64,000 bases of DNA from Streptomyces sp. NBC_01298 (GCF_035978755.1 NZ_CP108414.1:1364001-1428000); one strand, 5' to 3'. Counted from the stretch's first letter, positions 42,846 through 50,930 are shown. Notes: generated by a model not told the origin, from the letters alone. Numbers and translations are program-made.

Positions 42846-42899
42846 GGGGAGGATCAAGGGGAAGCAGGGGGAGGATCACAGGGAGACAGGGAGACAGGG
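42846..42899 (+). other. G-rich repeats between thiolase and acyl-CoA dehydrogenase genes
   Basis: Six G-runs of three to five bases are separated by 5-9 nt. CAGGGAGA-type units are tandemly repeated near 42879-42902, and GGGGAGGATCA occurs twice (near 42846 and 42868). Several quadruplex combinations are possible on the plus strand. Confidence 0.55.
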
Positions 42900-42904
42900 A
42901 GAGG

Positions 42905-44047
42905 TCAGGCCAGTAGGGAACGGCCGATGATCTCCTTCATGATCTCGGTCGTGCCGCCGTAGATGGTCTGGATGCGGCCGTCGGTGAAGGCCCGGGCGAC
43001 CCGGTACTCGGTCATGTAGCCGTATCCGCCGTGCAGTTGCAGACAGCGGTCGGCGACCCGCTTCTGGAGCTCGGTGGCCCACCACTTCGCCATCGAGGCG
43101 TGGACGTGGTCCAGTTCCCCGTTGGAGTGGTCGGTGATGCAGCGGTCGAGGAAGGTACGGGTGACCGCGCACTCGGTGGCCATCTCGGCGATCTCGAAGC
43201 GGACGTGCTGGAGCTTGGAGAGCGGCCGCCCGAAGGCCTCGCGCTCCTTCACGTACCGCGTGGTGATCTCCAGCAGGTACTCGGCGGCGGCGATGCCGGC
43301 CATCGCGATGCCCATCCGCTCCTGCGCGAGATTGGTCATCAGGTGGACGAAGGCGCCGTTGAGCTCGCCGAGCAGGTTCTCCTTGGGGACGCGCACGTCG
43401 TTGAAGAACAGCTCGGCGGTGTCCTGCGCCTTCTGGCCGATCTTGTCGAGGTTGCGGCCGCGCTCGAAGCCCTCGGTACCGCGCTCCACGACCAGCAGGG
43501 ACATCCCGTGCGCCCCGCCCTCGGGGGTGGTCTTCGCGACCACGATCACCAGGTCGGCGAGGATGCCGTTGGAGATGAAGGTCTTGGAGCCGTTGAGCAC
43601 CCAGTGGTCGCCCGCGTCCTCGGCGGTGGTCCGGATGCCCTGGAGGTCGGAGCCGGCGCCCGGTTCGGTCATCGCGATGGCGGTGATGATCTCGCCCGAG
43701 CAGAAGCCCGGCAGCCAGCGGCGCTTCTGCTCCTCGGTGGCCAGCGAGGTCAGGTACGGCCCGATGATGTCGTTGTGCAGGCCGATCGCGAGCCCGGCGG
43801 CGCCCGCCCGGGTGAACTCCTCGGCGATCACCGCCGCGTAGCGGAAGTCGGTGTTCCCGCCGCCCCCGTACTCCTCCGGGACGGCCAGGCCCAGCAGCCC
43901 CTGGCGGCCGGCGGCCCGCCAGGCCTCGCGGCTGACGATCCCGTCCTTCTCCCACTGCTCGTAGTGCGGCAGCACCTCCTTGCTGAGGAAGGTGCGGACG
44001 GTTTCGCGGAACGCCTCGTGGTCGGCGTCGAAGAGCTGGCGCTTCAT
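42905..44047 (-). CDS. Acyl-CoA dehydrogenase
   Basis: This 380-residue flavoprotein has landmarks of the family: the FAD-binding AIAMTEPGAGSDLQGIRTT near residue 125, VLNGSKTFISNG near 150, the catalytic-base region LHGGYGYMTEYRVARAFTD near 345, and IYGGTTEIMKEIIGR at the C-terminus. The Glu in the EYRVARAFTD stretch is the likely catalytic base. It catalyses the first step of beta-oxidation or oxidation of a branched/short acyl-CoA. It is first in order of the fad group after the oxidoreductase/CoA-transferase pair (13-bp gap to the former's end). Confidence 0.92.
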   Translation of the reverse strand: MKRQLFDADHEAFRETVRTFLSKEVLPHYEQWEKDGIVSREAWRAAGRQGLLGLAVPEEYGGGGNTDFRYAAVIAEEFTRAGAAGLAIGLHNDIIGPYLTSLATEEQKRRWLPGFCSGEIITAIAMTEPGAGSDLQGIRTTAEDAGDHWVLNGSKTFISNGILADLVIVVAKTTPEGGAHGMSLLVVERGTEGFERGRNLDKIGQKAQDTAELFFNDVRVPKENLLGELNGAFVHLMTNLAQERMGIAMAGIAAAEYLLEITTRYVKEREAFGRPLSKLQHVRFEIAEMATECAVTRTFLDRCITDHSNGELDHVHASMAKWWATELQKRVADRCLQLHGGYGYMTEYRVARAFTDGRIQTIYGGTTEIMKEIIGRSLLA

Positions 44048-44060
44048 GTTCGGGGGCCTC

Positions 44061-45086
44061 CTAGAGCCAGTTCTTGACGGTGTCGACGAGCCGGGCCGGA
44101 TCGGGTCCCACGGGGGTCACGTTGAGCATGGTCACTCCCGCTTCCCGGAAGGCATCGACGCGCTCGCGCACGTAACCCTCGGGCCCGCACAGCGTGGTGA
44201 GCTCGCACAGTTCGTCCGGTACGGCGGCGGCGGCGTCGCGCTTGTGCCCGGAGAGGTAGAGCTCCTGGATCTTGCGGGCCTCCTCCCCGTACCCGTAGGC
44301 GACGGCCAGGTCGTTGTAGAAGTTCTTGCCGACCGCGCCCATGCCGCCGACGTACAGGGCGATCTGCGGCCGCGCGAGGTCCCGCAGCGCCGCCGCGTCC
44401 TCGCCGATGGCGAGCAGTCCGCCCGCCGCGACCTGGAGCGGGCCGAGTTCGGGCGCGCGCAGGGCGGCGCCTTCGGCGAGGGCGCTCCCCCACACCGCGT
44501 CGGCCTTCTCCGGCACGAACAGGGTGGGGAGCCAGCCGTCGGCGATCTCGGCCGTCAGCCGTACGTTGGCCGGTCCGAGCGAGGCCACGTAGACCGGGAT
44601 GTCCGCGCGGACCGGACGGGTCAGCATCTTCAGCGGCTTGCCGTGCCGGCCGCCCATCGAAGGCGGCAGCGGCATGTCGGTGATGCCGTGGTGGTCGATG
44701 GTCTCGCGGCGCCAGATGCGCCGGCACAGCTCGACCGTCTCGCGGGTCCGGCCGAGGGGCTTGTCGTACGGCTTTCCGTGCCAGCCCTCGACCACCTGGG
44801 GGCCCGACGCCCCGAGGCCGAGCATCGCCCGGCCGCCGGACATCGCGTCCAGGCCCGCCGCCGTCTGGGCGATGAGGGCGGGGGTCCGCGAGTAGACGTT
44901 GAGGATGGCCGAGCCGATCTTCATCCGCTCGGTCCGGGCAGCCAGGTACCCCATGATCGTCGGGGCGTCGAAACCCCAGGCCTCGGCCACCCAGACGGCG
45001 TCGAGACCTGCCGCCTCCAGGGCCGCGGCTTCGTCGGCGGCCCGGCGGGGGTCCCCCGCGTAGTCCAGCATCATGGACAGTTCCAT
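44061..45086 (-). CDS. LLM class F420-dependent oxidoreductase
   Basis: This 341-residue (beta/alpha)8 luciferase-like protein shows the F420-binding type sequence ELSMMLDYAGDPRRAADEAA at its start, DAVWVAEAWGFDAPTIMGYLA near 30, IGSAILNVYSRTPALIAQTAA near 58 and GRAMLGLGASGPQVVEGWHG near 85. Related Streptomyces/mycobacterial proteins reduce or oxidise acyl or steroid-like substrates with coenzyme F420. Its ATG overlaps the upstream CoA-transferase stop (TGATG), so the two are translated together and probably act on the same CoA ester. Confidence 0.87.
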   Translation of the reverse strand: MELSMMLDYAGDPRRAADEAAALEAAGLDAVWVAEAWGFDAPTIMGYLAARTERMKIGSAILNVYSRTPALIAQTAAGLDAMSGGRAMLGLGASGPQVVEGWHGKPYDKPLGRTRETVELCRRIWRRETIDHHGITDMPLPPSMGGRHGKPLKMLTRPVRADIPVYVASLGPANVRLTAEIADGWLPTLFVPEKADAVWGSALAEGAALRAPELGPLQVAAGGLLAIGEDAAALRDLARPQIALYVGGMGAVGKNFYNDLAVAYGYGEEARKIQELYLSGHKRDAAAAVPDELCELTTLCGPEGYVRERVDAFREAGVTMLNVTPVGPDPARLVDTVKNWL

Positions 45087-46246
45087 CAGCCCTCCTTGCC
45101 GAGCAGTCCCGGTACGCCCCAGTCGGCAGCCACCGACTCCGTGTGCGCGCCGGGCAGCGCGGGTCCGCCCACCGCGGTGGCCGGGGTCACGGAGAACCGG
45201 GGCGCGGGGGCGGGCTGGGTGATGCCGGCGGCCTCGACGAAGGTGCCGCGGGCGGCCAGGTGCGGGTGGTGCGGGGCCTCGCGCAGCGAGAGCACGGGCG
45301 CCACGCAGGCGTCGGTGCCCGCGAAGACGGCCGTCCACTCCTCGCGGGTACGGGACTTGAAGCGCGCTGCGACGGCCTCGCGGAGCTCGCCCCAGCGGGC
45401 CAGGTCCTTGCGGGCGGGGGCCTCGTCCTTGATGCCGAGGAGTTCCACGAAGGTGTCGTAGAACTGCTGCTCCAGCGCGCCGACCGCCATGTACCCGCCG
45501 TCGGAGGTCTCGTAGCTGCCGTAGAAGGGGCAGCCGCCGTCCAGCAGGTTGGCCCCGCGCCGGTCCTGCCAGCCGCCGGCGGCCATCATCCCGTGGATCA
45601 TGGCGGTGAGGTGGGCGGTCCCGTCGACGATGGCCGCGTCCACGACCTGGCCCGTACCACCGGGGGTGCGGGCGTGCTGGAGGGCGGCGAGGACGCCGAT
45701 GACGAGGTAGAGCGAGCCGCCGGCGTAGTCGCCGACCAGGTTGGCGGGGACGGCCGGGGGCTCGCCCGGGTTGCCGATCATGCCGAGGGCGCCGGTGACC
45801 GCGATGTACGCGATGTCGTGCCCGGCGGTGTGGGCGAGCGGGCCGTCCTGACCCCAGCCGGTCATCCGGCCGTAGACGAGCCGGGGATTGCGGGCGTGGC
45901 AGTCGGCCGGTCCCACGCCGAGCCGTTCGGCGACCCCGGGCCGGAAGCCCTCGATGAGCACGTCCGCGCGCTCGACCAGGTCCAGCACGCGGGCCGGGCC
46001 GTCGGCGGACTTCAGGTCGACGAGGACGGAGCGCTTGGTGCGGTTGGTGATGTCGTAGGCAGGGTTCACGGCCAGTCCGCCGCCGCCGGGCCGGTCCACC
46101 CGCACCACGTCGGCCCCCAGGTCGGCGAGGACCATGGCGGCGAACGGGCCCGGCCCGATGCCCGCCAGCTCGACGACGCGCACGCCCGCGAGCGGCCCCC
46201 CGCCGCTTGCGGGCACGCTCCCCGTCACGTTCCCTGTCACTGCCAT
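45086..46246 (-). CDS. CaiB/BaiF family CoA transferase
   Basis: This 386-residue class III CoA-transferase (alpha-methylacyl-CoA racemase/CaiB family) carries VRVVELAGIGPGPFAAMVLADL near residue 25, VRVDRPGGG, NRTKRSVLVDLKS near 72 and the catalytic Asp within NLVGDYAGGSLY near 175. Family members either transfer CoA between acids or epimerise 2-methylacyl-CoAs. With the downstream dehydrogenases it probably handles branched fatty acids. ATG 46246 is chosen because the frame further up to 46429 has no family match. It is the first gene of the leftward lipid-degradation unit. Confidence 0.9.
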   Translation of the reverse strand: MAVTGNVTGSVPASGGGPLAGVRVVELAGIGPGPFAAMVLADLGADVVRVDRPGGGGLAVNPAYDITNRTKRSVLVDLKSADGPARVLDLVERADVLIEGFRPGVAERLGVGPADCHARNPRLVYGRMTGWGQDGPLAHTAGHDIAYIAVTGALGMIGNPGEPPAVPANLVGDYAGGSLYLVIGVLAALQHARTPGGTGQVVDAAIVDGTAHLTAMIHGMMAAGGWQDRRGANLLDGGCPFYGSYETSDGGYMAVGALEQQFYDTFVELLGIKDEAPARKDLARWGELREAVAARFKSRTREEWTAVFAGTDACVAPVLSLREAPHHPHLAARGTFVEAAGITQPAPAPRFSVTPATAVGGPALPGAHTESVAADWGVPGLLGKEG

Positions 46247-46285
46247 CGAGCCCCCAGCATCCGGTGGCACCACTGCCGCCACTGT

Positions 46286-46306
46286 GTGACACAACTGATG
46301 TAACAC
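46286..46306. promoter_or_regulatory. 21-bp imperfect palindrome before the CoA-transferase operon
   Basis: The site is GTGACAC at 46286-46292 and GTAACAC at 46300-46306, centred on CTG; seven positions per half match (GTGnnACA...TGTnnCAC). It lies 40 bp upstream of the CoA transferase start, a position and form suited to a TetR-type repressor. Confidence 0.45.
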
Positions 46307-46350
46307 CAGTGATGCTAGGAACCTGTTCCACGGAGCACAAGAGCAAGCGC

Positions 46351-46743
46351 TTAGCCGGTTCGCGCGTCGAGCTCCTTGAGGTCCCGTTTGAGCGCGACGG
46401 TCCGGTAGCTCTCCTCCACCCATTCGCACAGCACCTCGGCGGAGGGCGACCCCTTCTCACCCAGCGGCAGCGAGACCCAGCCGGCCTTCCCCAGCCCGTA
46501 TCCGGTCGGCTCCGCGCCGGGCGCGGTCATGGCGTGACCGTGCAGCGCCTCGTCCTTGAGCTTCACGGAGATCCCGGGCGACGGACCGTCCGTGTTCCCG
46601 AGGAACAGGAAGATCTTCTTGTTGACCTTCACCACGCAGTCCTCGGGACCCCACGGGAACTCCTCCCGCGCCTGCGGCAATCCGAGGGCGAATTCCCGGA
46701 CCGCCTCCCACTTGCGCACCCCAGCCTTCACGCGGACCTCCAC
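46351..46743 (-). CDS. MmcQ/YjbR family protein
   Basis: This 130-residue protein has the MmcQ/YjbR (CyaY-like) fold: KWEAVREFALGLPQAREEFPW at the N-terminus, VKVNKKIFLFLG near 39 and ISVKLKDEALHG near 57, with a Trp (AGWVSLPLG) near 87. The C-terminal helix has CEWVEESYRTVALKRDLKEL. These proteins are presumed nucleic-acid-binding but uncharacterised. The start is 46 bp from the left end of the IS element, whose insertion separated this gene from its original upstream sequence. Confidence 0.85.
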   Translation of the reverse strand: MEVRVKAGVRKWEAVREFALGLPQAREEFPWGPEDCVVKVNKKIFLFLGNTDGPSPGISVKLKDEALHGHAMTAPGAEPTGYGLGKAGWVSLPLGEKGSPSAEVLCEWVEESYRTVALKRDLKELDARTG

Positions 46744-46789
46744 TCACCGCGGGCCGCACCGATCGCACGGACCGTCCCCCTCCACGCTA

Positions 46790-46810
46790 GTGACCTGAGT
46801 CTGAGGTTTG
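46790..46810 (+). repeat. Left terminal inverted repeat of the IS
   Basis: GTGACCTGAGTCTGAG begins the element; over 21 bp it matches the right end at 18 positions, including the first 12 without a break. Confidence 0.85.
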
Positions 46811-46823
46811 TCGTTAGTTCGGC

Positions 46824-47915
46824 ATGAGTCGTCCCGGTCCGAAGATTCCGCCGTTGTCGGTGACTGATGCCCAGCGTGCTGTGCTGGAGGGCTGGTTACG
46901 TCGTCGTTCGACAGCTCAGGCTCTGGCTCAGCGGTCGCGGATCGTGCTGGAGTGCGCGGGCGGGCATTCGGTGATGGAAGTTTCGCGGCGGCTTGGGATC
47001 GCGCCGGACACGGTCCGCACCTGGCGGCGGCGGTTTCTGGAGCACGGCCTGGACGGGCTGGGCGACGAGCCGCGGCCGGGTGTCCCGCGGAAGATCACCG
47101 ACGCTGATGTCGAGCGGGTGATCGTCAAAACACTGGAAGAGACGCCGAAGAACGCGACGCACTGGTCGACGAGGTCGATGGCCGCGGCCACGGGAATGTC
47201 GCAGTCGACGGTCTCAAGGATCTGGCGGGCGTTCGCGCTGGCTCCGCATCGTTCGCAGACGTTCAAGCTGTCGACGGACCCGCTGTTCATCGACAAGGTC
47301 CGCGACGTGGTCGGCCTCTACCTGGACCCGCCGGAGAAGGCTCTGGTCCTCTGCGTGGATGAGAAGTCGCAGATCCAGGCCCTGGACCGGTCCCAGCCGG
47401 TCCTGCCGATGATGCCTGGCGTTCCAGAGCGCCGCAGTCACGACTACATCCGCGCCGGCACAACCACCCTCTTCGCGGCCCTGGAGGTCGCCACCGGCAA
47501 GGTCATCGGGTCTCTCCACCGCCGCCACCGGGCCGCCGAGTTCAAGAAGTTCCTGGCCAAGATCGACAAAGAAGTGCCGGCGGATCTTCAGATCCATCTG
47601 ATCCTCGACAACTATGCGACCCACAAGACGCCGGACATCAAGAAATGGCTGCTGGCACACCCGCGGTTCCACCTGCACTTCACACCGACGAGTGCGTCGT
47701 GGCTGAACCTGGTGGAGCGGTGGTTCGCCGAGCTCACCCAGAAGAAGCTCAAGCGTGGAGTCCACCGCTCCGTCCAGGCTCTCGAGCGCGACATCCGTTC
47801 ATGGCTGGCCGACTGGAACGACCAGCCCAAGCCCTTCCTCTGGACGAAGACAGCCGACGAGATCCTCGACAAAGTCGCCGCCTACTGCCACCGAATCTCT
47901 GACTCAGGTCACTAG
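46824..47915 (+). CDS. IS630 family transposase
   Basis: This 363-residue protein has an N-terminal HTH (RRLGIAPDTVRTWRRRFLEHG at about 55-75, slightly split here), a winged-helix region, and a DDE catalytic domain. Asp179 lies in LVLCVDEKSQ, Asp262 in HLILDNYATHK, and Glu298 in SASWLNLVERW, with 35 residues between the last two, typical of DD35E IS630 enzymes. Leu25 is encoded by TTA (46896-46898), so translation should need the bldA tRNA. The stop codon TAG (47913-47915) is formed by the duplicated target TA plus the flanking host G. Codon use (CGT, TCG) is less G/C-biased than in the neighbouring genes. Confidence 0.93.
   Translation: MSRPGPKIPPLSVTDAQRAVLEGWLRRRSTAQALAQRSRIVLECAGGHSVMEVSRRLGIAPDTVRTWRRRFLEHGLDGLGDEPRPGVPRKITDADVERVIVKTLEETPKNATHWSTRSMAAATGMSQSTVSRIWRAFALAPHRSQTFKLSTDPLFIDKVRDVVGLYLDPPEKALVLCVDEKSQIQALDRSQPVLPMMPGVPERRSHDYIRAGTTTLFAALEVATGKVIGSLHRRHRAAEFKKFLAKIDKEVPADLQIHLILDNYATHKTPDIKKWLLAHPRFHLHFTPTSASWLNLVERWFAELTQKKLKRGVHRSVQALERDIRSWLADWNDQPKPFLWTKTADEILDKVAAYCHRISDSGH
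47892..47912 (-). repeat. Right terminal inverted repeat of the IS
   Basis: Read on the minus strand it begins GTGACCTGAGTCAGAG. It overlaps the last seven codons of the transposase gene. Confidence 0.85.
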
Positions 47916-48017
47916 GCCGTCTCTTTCGGATCCTGACTGCGAACAGGCCCCCGACACGGCCGCGCGACGGACACCCGCTAGCCTCAGCGACCACCGACAC
48001 CGTCTGGGAGGCTCCCG

Positions 48018-49223
48018 ATGAACGCAGCTGGCCGGCACGAACCCCGCATCGCGGAACGGGAGTACGACCTCGTGCTCTTCGGCGCGACCGGGTTCGTGGG
48101 GGCGCTGACCGCCGAGTACCTCGCGGTGAACGCCCCCGCGGACTGCCGCTGGGCCCTCGCGGGGCGCGACCTCGCGAAGCTGGAGCGGCTGCGCGAGCGG
48201 CTGACCGCCCTCGACCCGCGCTGCGCGGACCTGCCGCTGCTGCGCGCCGACGCCCAGGACGCCGCGGCGACCCGCGAACTGGCCGCCTCCACCCGGGTGC
48301 TGGCCACGACCGTGGGGCCGTACGTCTGGTACGGGGCCCCGCTGGTGGCCGCCTGCGCAGCGGCGGGCACCGACTACCTGGACCTGACCGGCGAGCCGGA
48401 GTTCGTGGACCGGATGTACGTCGAGCACGACGCTCGGGCCCGCGAGAGCGGTGCCCGGATCGTGCACGCCTGCGGCTTCGACTCGATCCCGGCCGACCTC
48501 GGGGCGTACTTCACGGTCGCACAGCTGCCGGCCGGGGTCCCGCTGACCGTGGACGCGTTCGTGCGCTCCAACGCCCTCTTCTCGGGCGGCACCTTCACCA
48601 CCGTGCTCACCGCGCTGGGCCGCGGACCGCAGAACCTGTCCGCCGCCCGCGCCCGCCGCATGCACGAGCCCCGGCTGCTGGGCCGGCGGGTACGGGTCCC
48701 CGTGGGCGCGCCGCGCTTCAGCCGGGAGACCGGCACCTGGGCCCTGCCGATGCCCGTCCTGGACGTCCAGGTCGTGGCCCGGTCGGCGGCGGCGCTGGAG
48801 CGGTACGGCCCGGACTTCCGCTACCGGCACTACGCCTCCGTACGGCACCTGCCCGTCGCCGTGGGCGGTACGGCGGCGATCGGCGGGGTGGCCGCCCTCG
48901 CGCAGATCCCGCCGGTGCGCCAGTGGCTCGCCGACCGCTGGGAGCCGGGCCAGGGCCCGGACGCGGAGCGCCGGGCCCGCAGCTGGTTCAGCGTGCGGTT
49001 CGTGGGCGAGGGCGGCGGCCGCCGGGTGTTCACCGAGGTCTCGGGCGGCGACCCGGGGTACGGGGAGACCGCGAAGATGCTCGCGGAATCCGCGCTCTGC
49101 CTCGCCTACGACGCCCTGCCCGAGCGCTCCGGCCAGCTGACCACCGCCGTGGCGATGGGCGACGCCCTGCTGGACCGGCTTCAGAAGGCGGGCATCCGCT
49201 TCCGGGTGGCGGCCTCCGACTGA
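48018..49223 (+). CDS. Saccharopine dehydrogenase-like NAD(P)-binding protein (trans-acting enoyl reductase type)
   Basis: This 401-residue protein has a Rossmann-type start YDLVLFGATGFVGALTAEYL near residue 15, ALAGRDLAKLERLRERL near 47, and TTVGPYVWYGAPLVAACAAAG near 95 with a following GTDYLDLTGE. This combination is that of actinobacterial relatives of the mycobacterial Rv2953 trans-acting enoyl reductase and putative saccharopine dehydrogenases. It may be weakly membrane associated (LPVAVGGTAAIGGVAALAQ near 275). GGGAGG precedes the ATG. A TAGCCT -10 lies near 47979. It stands alone; substrate unknown. Confidence 0.83.
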   Translation: MNAAGRHEPRIAEREYDLVLFGATGFVGALTAEYLAVNAPADCRWALAGRDLAKLERLRERLTALDPRCADLPLLRADAQDAAATRELAASTRVLATTVGPYVWYGAPLVAACAAAGTDYLDLTGEPEFVDRMYVEHDARARESGARIVHACGFDSIPADLGAYFTVAQLPAGVPLTVDAFVRSNALFSGGTFTTVLTALGRGPQNLSAARARRMHEPRLLGRRVRVPVGAPRFSRETGTWALPMPVLDVQVVARSAAALERYGPDFRYRHYASVRHLPVAVGGTAAIGGVAALAQIPPVRQWLADRWEPGQGPDAERRARSWFSVRFVGEGGGRRVFTEVSGGDPGYGETAKMLAESALCLAYDALPERSGQLTTAVAMGDALLDRLQKAGIRFRVAASD

Positions 49224-49254
49224 GGCACCGGCCCGGGCGGCCGCGGCGCGGCCC

Positions 49255-49935
49255 CTACGCCGTGGCTTCGCGCAGGGCCCGTCGGCACAGGGAGTCGGCG
49301 TGCCGGGTGGTCTCCGGGATCCGGAAGCGGGGGCTCAGCGCCAGGGCGTGCGCGCACGCGTTGTCCAGGGACACCCGGTGGCCGACCGATACGTACACGG
49401 GCTTGATCCCGTCCTGCGTGCGCAGCGCCCGCCCGACGACCTCGCCGTCGGGTGCGCGGAGCGGGGAGAGGTCTCCGCGCCGGGCGCCCGGTTCCCCGTA
49501 GGTGAAGGTGAAGGGGTTCTTCGCGACGCCGATGGCGGGCATCCCGGTGACCACCCCGAGGTGGCAGGCGAGCCCGAAGCGGCGCGGGTGGGCCAGCCCG
49601 TAGCCGTCGCAGACGACGAGGTCCGGCGTGACGGTCAGCGACTCCAGCGCGGCGAGCACGGTCGGCAGCTCGCGGAAGGCGAGCAGTCCGGGTACGTAGG
49701 GGAAGCTGACGCGGCCGACGGAGGTGGTCTCCTCCACGACGCGCAGGGTGGCGGCGTCGAGGACGACGGCGGCCGCGGCCACGAGGTCGCGCTCGTCGTC
49801 GTAGGCCACGTCCACCCCGGCGATCAGCCCTTCTCCGGGCGGGGGTCCGTTTTCGGTCAGGACGACCCTGCCGCGCAGTTCATCCTGTATCGCCTTGGCT
49901 TCGGCCTCGTCGGCGGGAGTCTTCGCACTCGTCAT
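49255..49935 (-). CDS. nfi: Endonuclease V (deoxyinosine-specific)
   Basis: This 226-residue repair nuclease cleaves DNA or RNA near inosine. Conserved family features are IAGVDVAYDDE near residue 38 (metal Asp), SFPYVPGLLAFRELP near 77 (Tyr wedge and Glu), VVCDGYGLAHPRRFGLACHLG near 106 (second metal Asp, split here), and TGMPAIGVAK with a conserved Lys near 137. Residues at the C-terminus are variable. It is transcribed convergently to the reductase gene and divergently from the YciI gene, with only 26 bp between the two starts. Confidence 0.94.
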   Translation of the reverse strand: MTSAKTPADEAEAKAIQDELRGRVVLTENGPPPGEGLIAGVDVAYDDERDLVAAAAVVLDAATLRVVEETTSVGRVSFPYVPGLLAFRELPTVLAALESLTVTPDLVVCDGYGLAHPRRFGLACHLGVVTGMPAIGVAKNPFTFTYGEPGARRGDLSPLRAPDGEVVGRALRTQDGIKPVYVSVGHRVSLDNACAHALALSPRFRIPETTRHADSLCRRALREATA

Positions 49936-49948
49936 AGTGGTGCGAGAG

Positions 49949-49954
49949 TAGCCT
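49949..49954 (+). promoter_or_regulatory. -10 element implying a leaderless yciI mRNA
   Basis: TAGCCT ends 7 nt before the ATG at 49962, within the 26-bp gap to the divergent endonuclease V gene. Both genes must have overlapping promoters. Confidence 0.5.
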
Positions 49955-49961
49955 GGCGATC

Positions 49962-50261
49962 ATGTTCGTCATGGAGCTCACCTACACCGCGCCCGTCGAA
50001 GACGTCGAAGAGGAGATGGACGCGCACATCGCCTGGCTGGACGGCTACTACGCGGCCGGCATCTTCCTCGCCTCGGGCCGCAAGGTCCCGCGCGACGGGG
50101 GCATGATCCTGGCCGGCGGGGTCTCCCGCCGGGAGATCGAGAAGATCGCGGCCGGGGACCCCTTCACGGTGGCCGGGGTCTGCGCCTACCGGATCACCGA
50201 GTTCATCGCGACGAAGACCTCGGCGGACCTGGCGACGGTACGGGAGAGCCCGGAGTTCTAG
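49962..50261 (+). CDS. YciI family protein
   Basis: This 99-residue protein of the YciI/YCII ferredoxin-like fold has MELTYTAPVEDVEEEMDAHI at its start, then a conserved His/Asp pair (DAHIAWLDGYYAAG), GRKVPRDGGMILAGGVS near 43 and an end of EFIATKTSADLAT. Family members are small dimeric proteins, some acting in dehalogenation or as fusion modules to sigma factors. Here it is stand-alone; function unknown. Confidence 0.87.
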   Translation: MFVMELTYTAPVEDVEEEMDAHIAWLDGYYAAGIFLASGRKVPRDGGMILAGGVSRREIEKIAAGDPFTVAGVCAYRITEFIATKTSADLATVRESPEF

Positions 50262-50365
50262 GCCCGGTTCCCTGGCTTTGGGCCTGTGGAGTGAGCGGGA
50301 ACCGGCCTTACTGGAACCCCTCCGGGGCCTGTCGGCGGGCCCCGGATCCCCGCGCCACCCATCAC

Positions 50366-50383
50366 CCTGTGCGATCACACAGG
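50366..50383. promoter_or_regulatory. 18-bp palindrome upstream of the SALP gene
   Basis: CCTGTG (50366-50371) and CACAGG (50378-50383) flank CGATCA, about 130 bp before the TTG at 50514. It is a candidate operator. The rest of the 252-bp gap (50262-50513) shows no other clear element. Confidence 0.4.
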
Positions 50384-50513
50384 CGTGTTCAGGCCATTCG
50401 GTGACACAGCTCACTCCGGTTCGCGTGCACGGATTCGCCTCATCGCGCGTCTATCCCGTTGCCGGACCCCCACCCCGCGGTCCGGCACGAGATCCGCCGC
50501 AAGGGAGCGAGCC

Positions 50514-50930
50514 TTGATCACTGTCATCGAGCAGGCCGTGCAGGCCCGACTGATCGCCACCGCGCCGAAGGTCGACACCGTGCCCGTCACGCTCTGCTAC
50601 GACCGGTCGGATCCCTTCGCCGTCCGGATGGCCTTCCCCGCACCCGCGACGCTGGAGGGCATCGAGGTCTCCTGGACCTTCTCGCGGGAGCTGCTGGAGT
50701 CCGGACTGGACCGCCCGTCCGGTTGCGGGGACGTGCGCGTGCGCCCGTACGACGCCGACCGGACCACCGTGGAGTTCCACGCCCCCGAGGGGGTCGCGAT
50801 CGTGCTCATGGTGACGGCCGAGCTGCACCGCTTCCTGGAGCGGGCCTCGACGATCGTGCCCCCTGGCCTGGAGCACCTGTACCTCGACATGGACCAGAGC
50901 CTCGCCGAGCTGATGCGCGACTCCTGCTGA
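50514..50930 (+). CDS. SsgA-like sporulation/cell-division protein (SALP)
   Basis: This 138-residue protein belongs to the SsgA-like family found only in sporulating actinomycetes. Family landmarks: VPVTLCYDRSDPFAVRMAF near residue 20, VSWTFSRELLESGLDRPSG near 55 and GDVRVRPYDADRTTVEFHAPEG after it, and a C-terminal FLERASTIVPPGLEHLYLDM near 108. SALPs control septum placement and peptidoglycan remodelling. The neighbourhood recalls SCO6722 (ssgD), but I cannot confirm that paralogue by sequence. TTG start with AAGGGAG 7 nt upstream. It is followed by a separate promoter for the ABC-F gene. Confidence 0.9.
   Translation: MITVIEQAVQARLIATAPKVDTVPVTLCYDRSDPFAVRMAFPAPATLEGIEVSWTFSRELLESGLDRPSGCGDVRVRPYDADRTTVEFHAPEGVAIVLMVTAELHRFLERASTIVPPGLEHLYLDMDQSLAELMRDSC

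Larger units (their letters stand above)
46790..47912 (+). mobile_element. IS630 family insertion sequence (complete, 1123 bp)
   Basis: Both ends begin GTGACCTGAGTC (inverted copies at 46790 and 47912) and are flanked by the dinucleotide TA (46788-46789 and 47913-47914). A single intact transposase fills the element. Joining the flanks gives CTAG as the original target, the usual IS630 preference with TA duplication. Identical ends and an intact gene suggest a recent insertion. It sits between two genes and breaks none. Confidence 0.92.
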
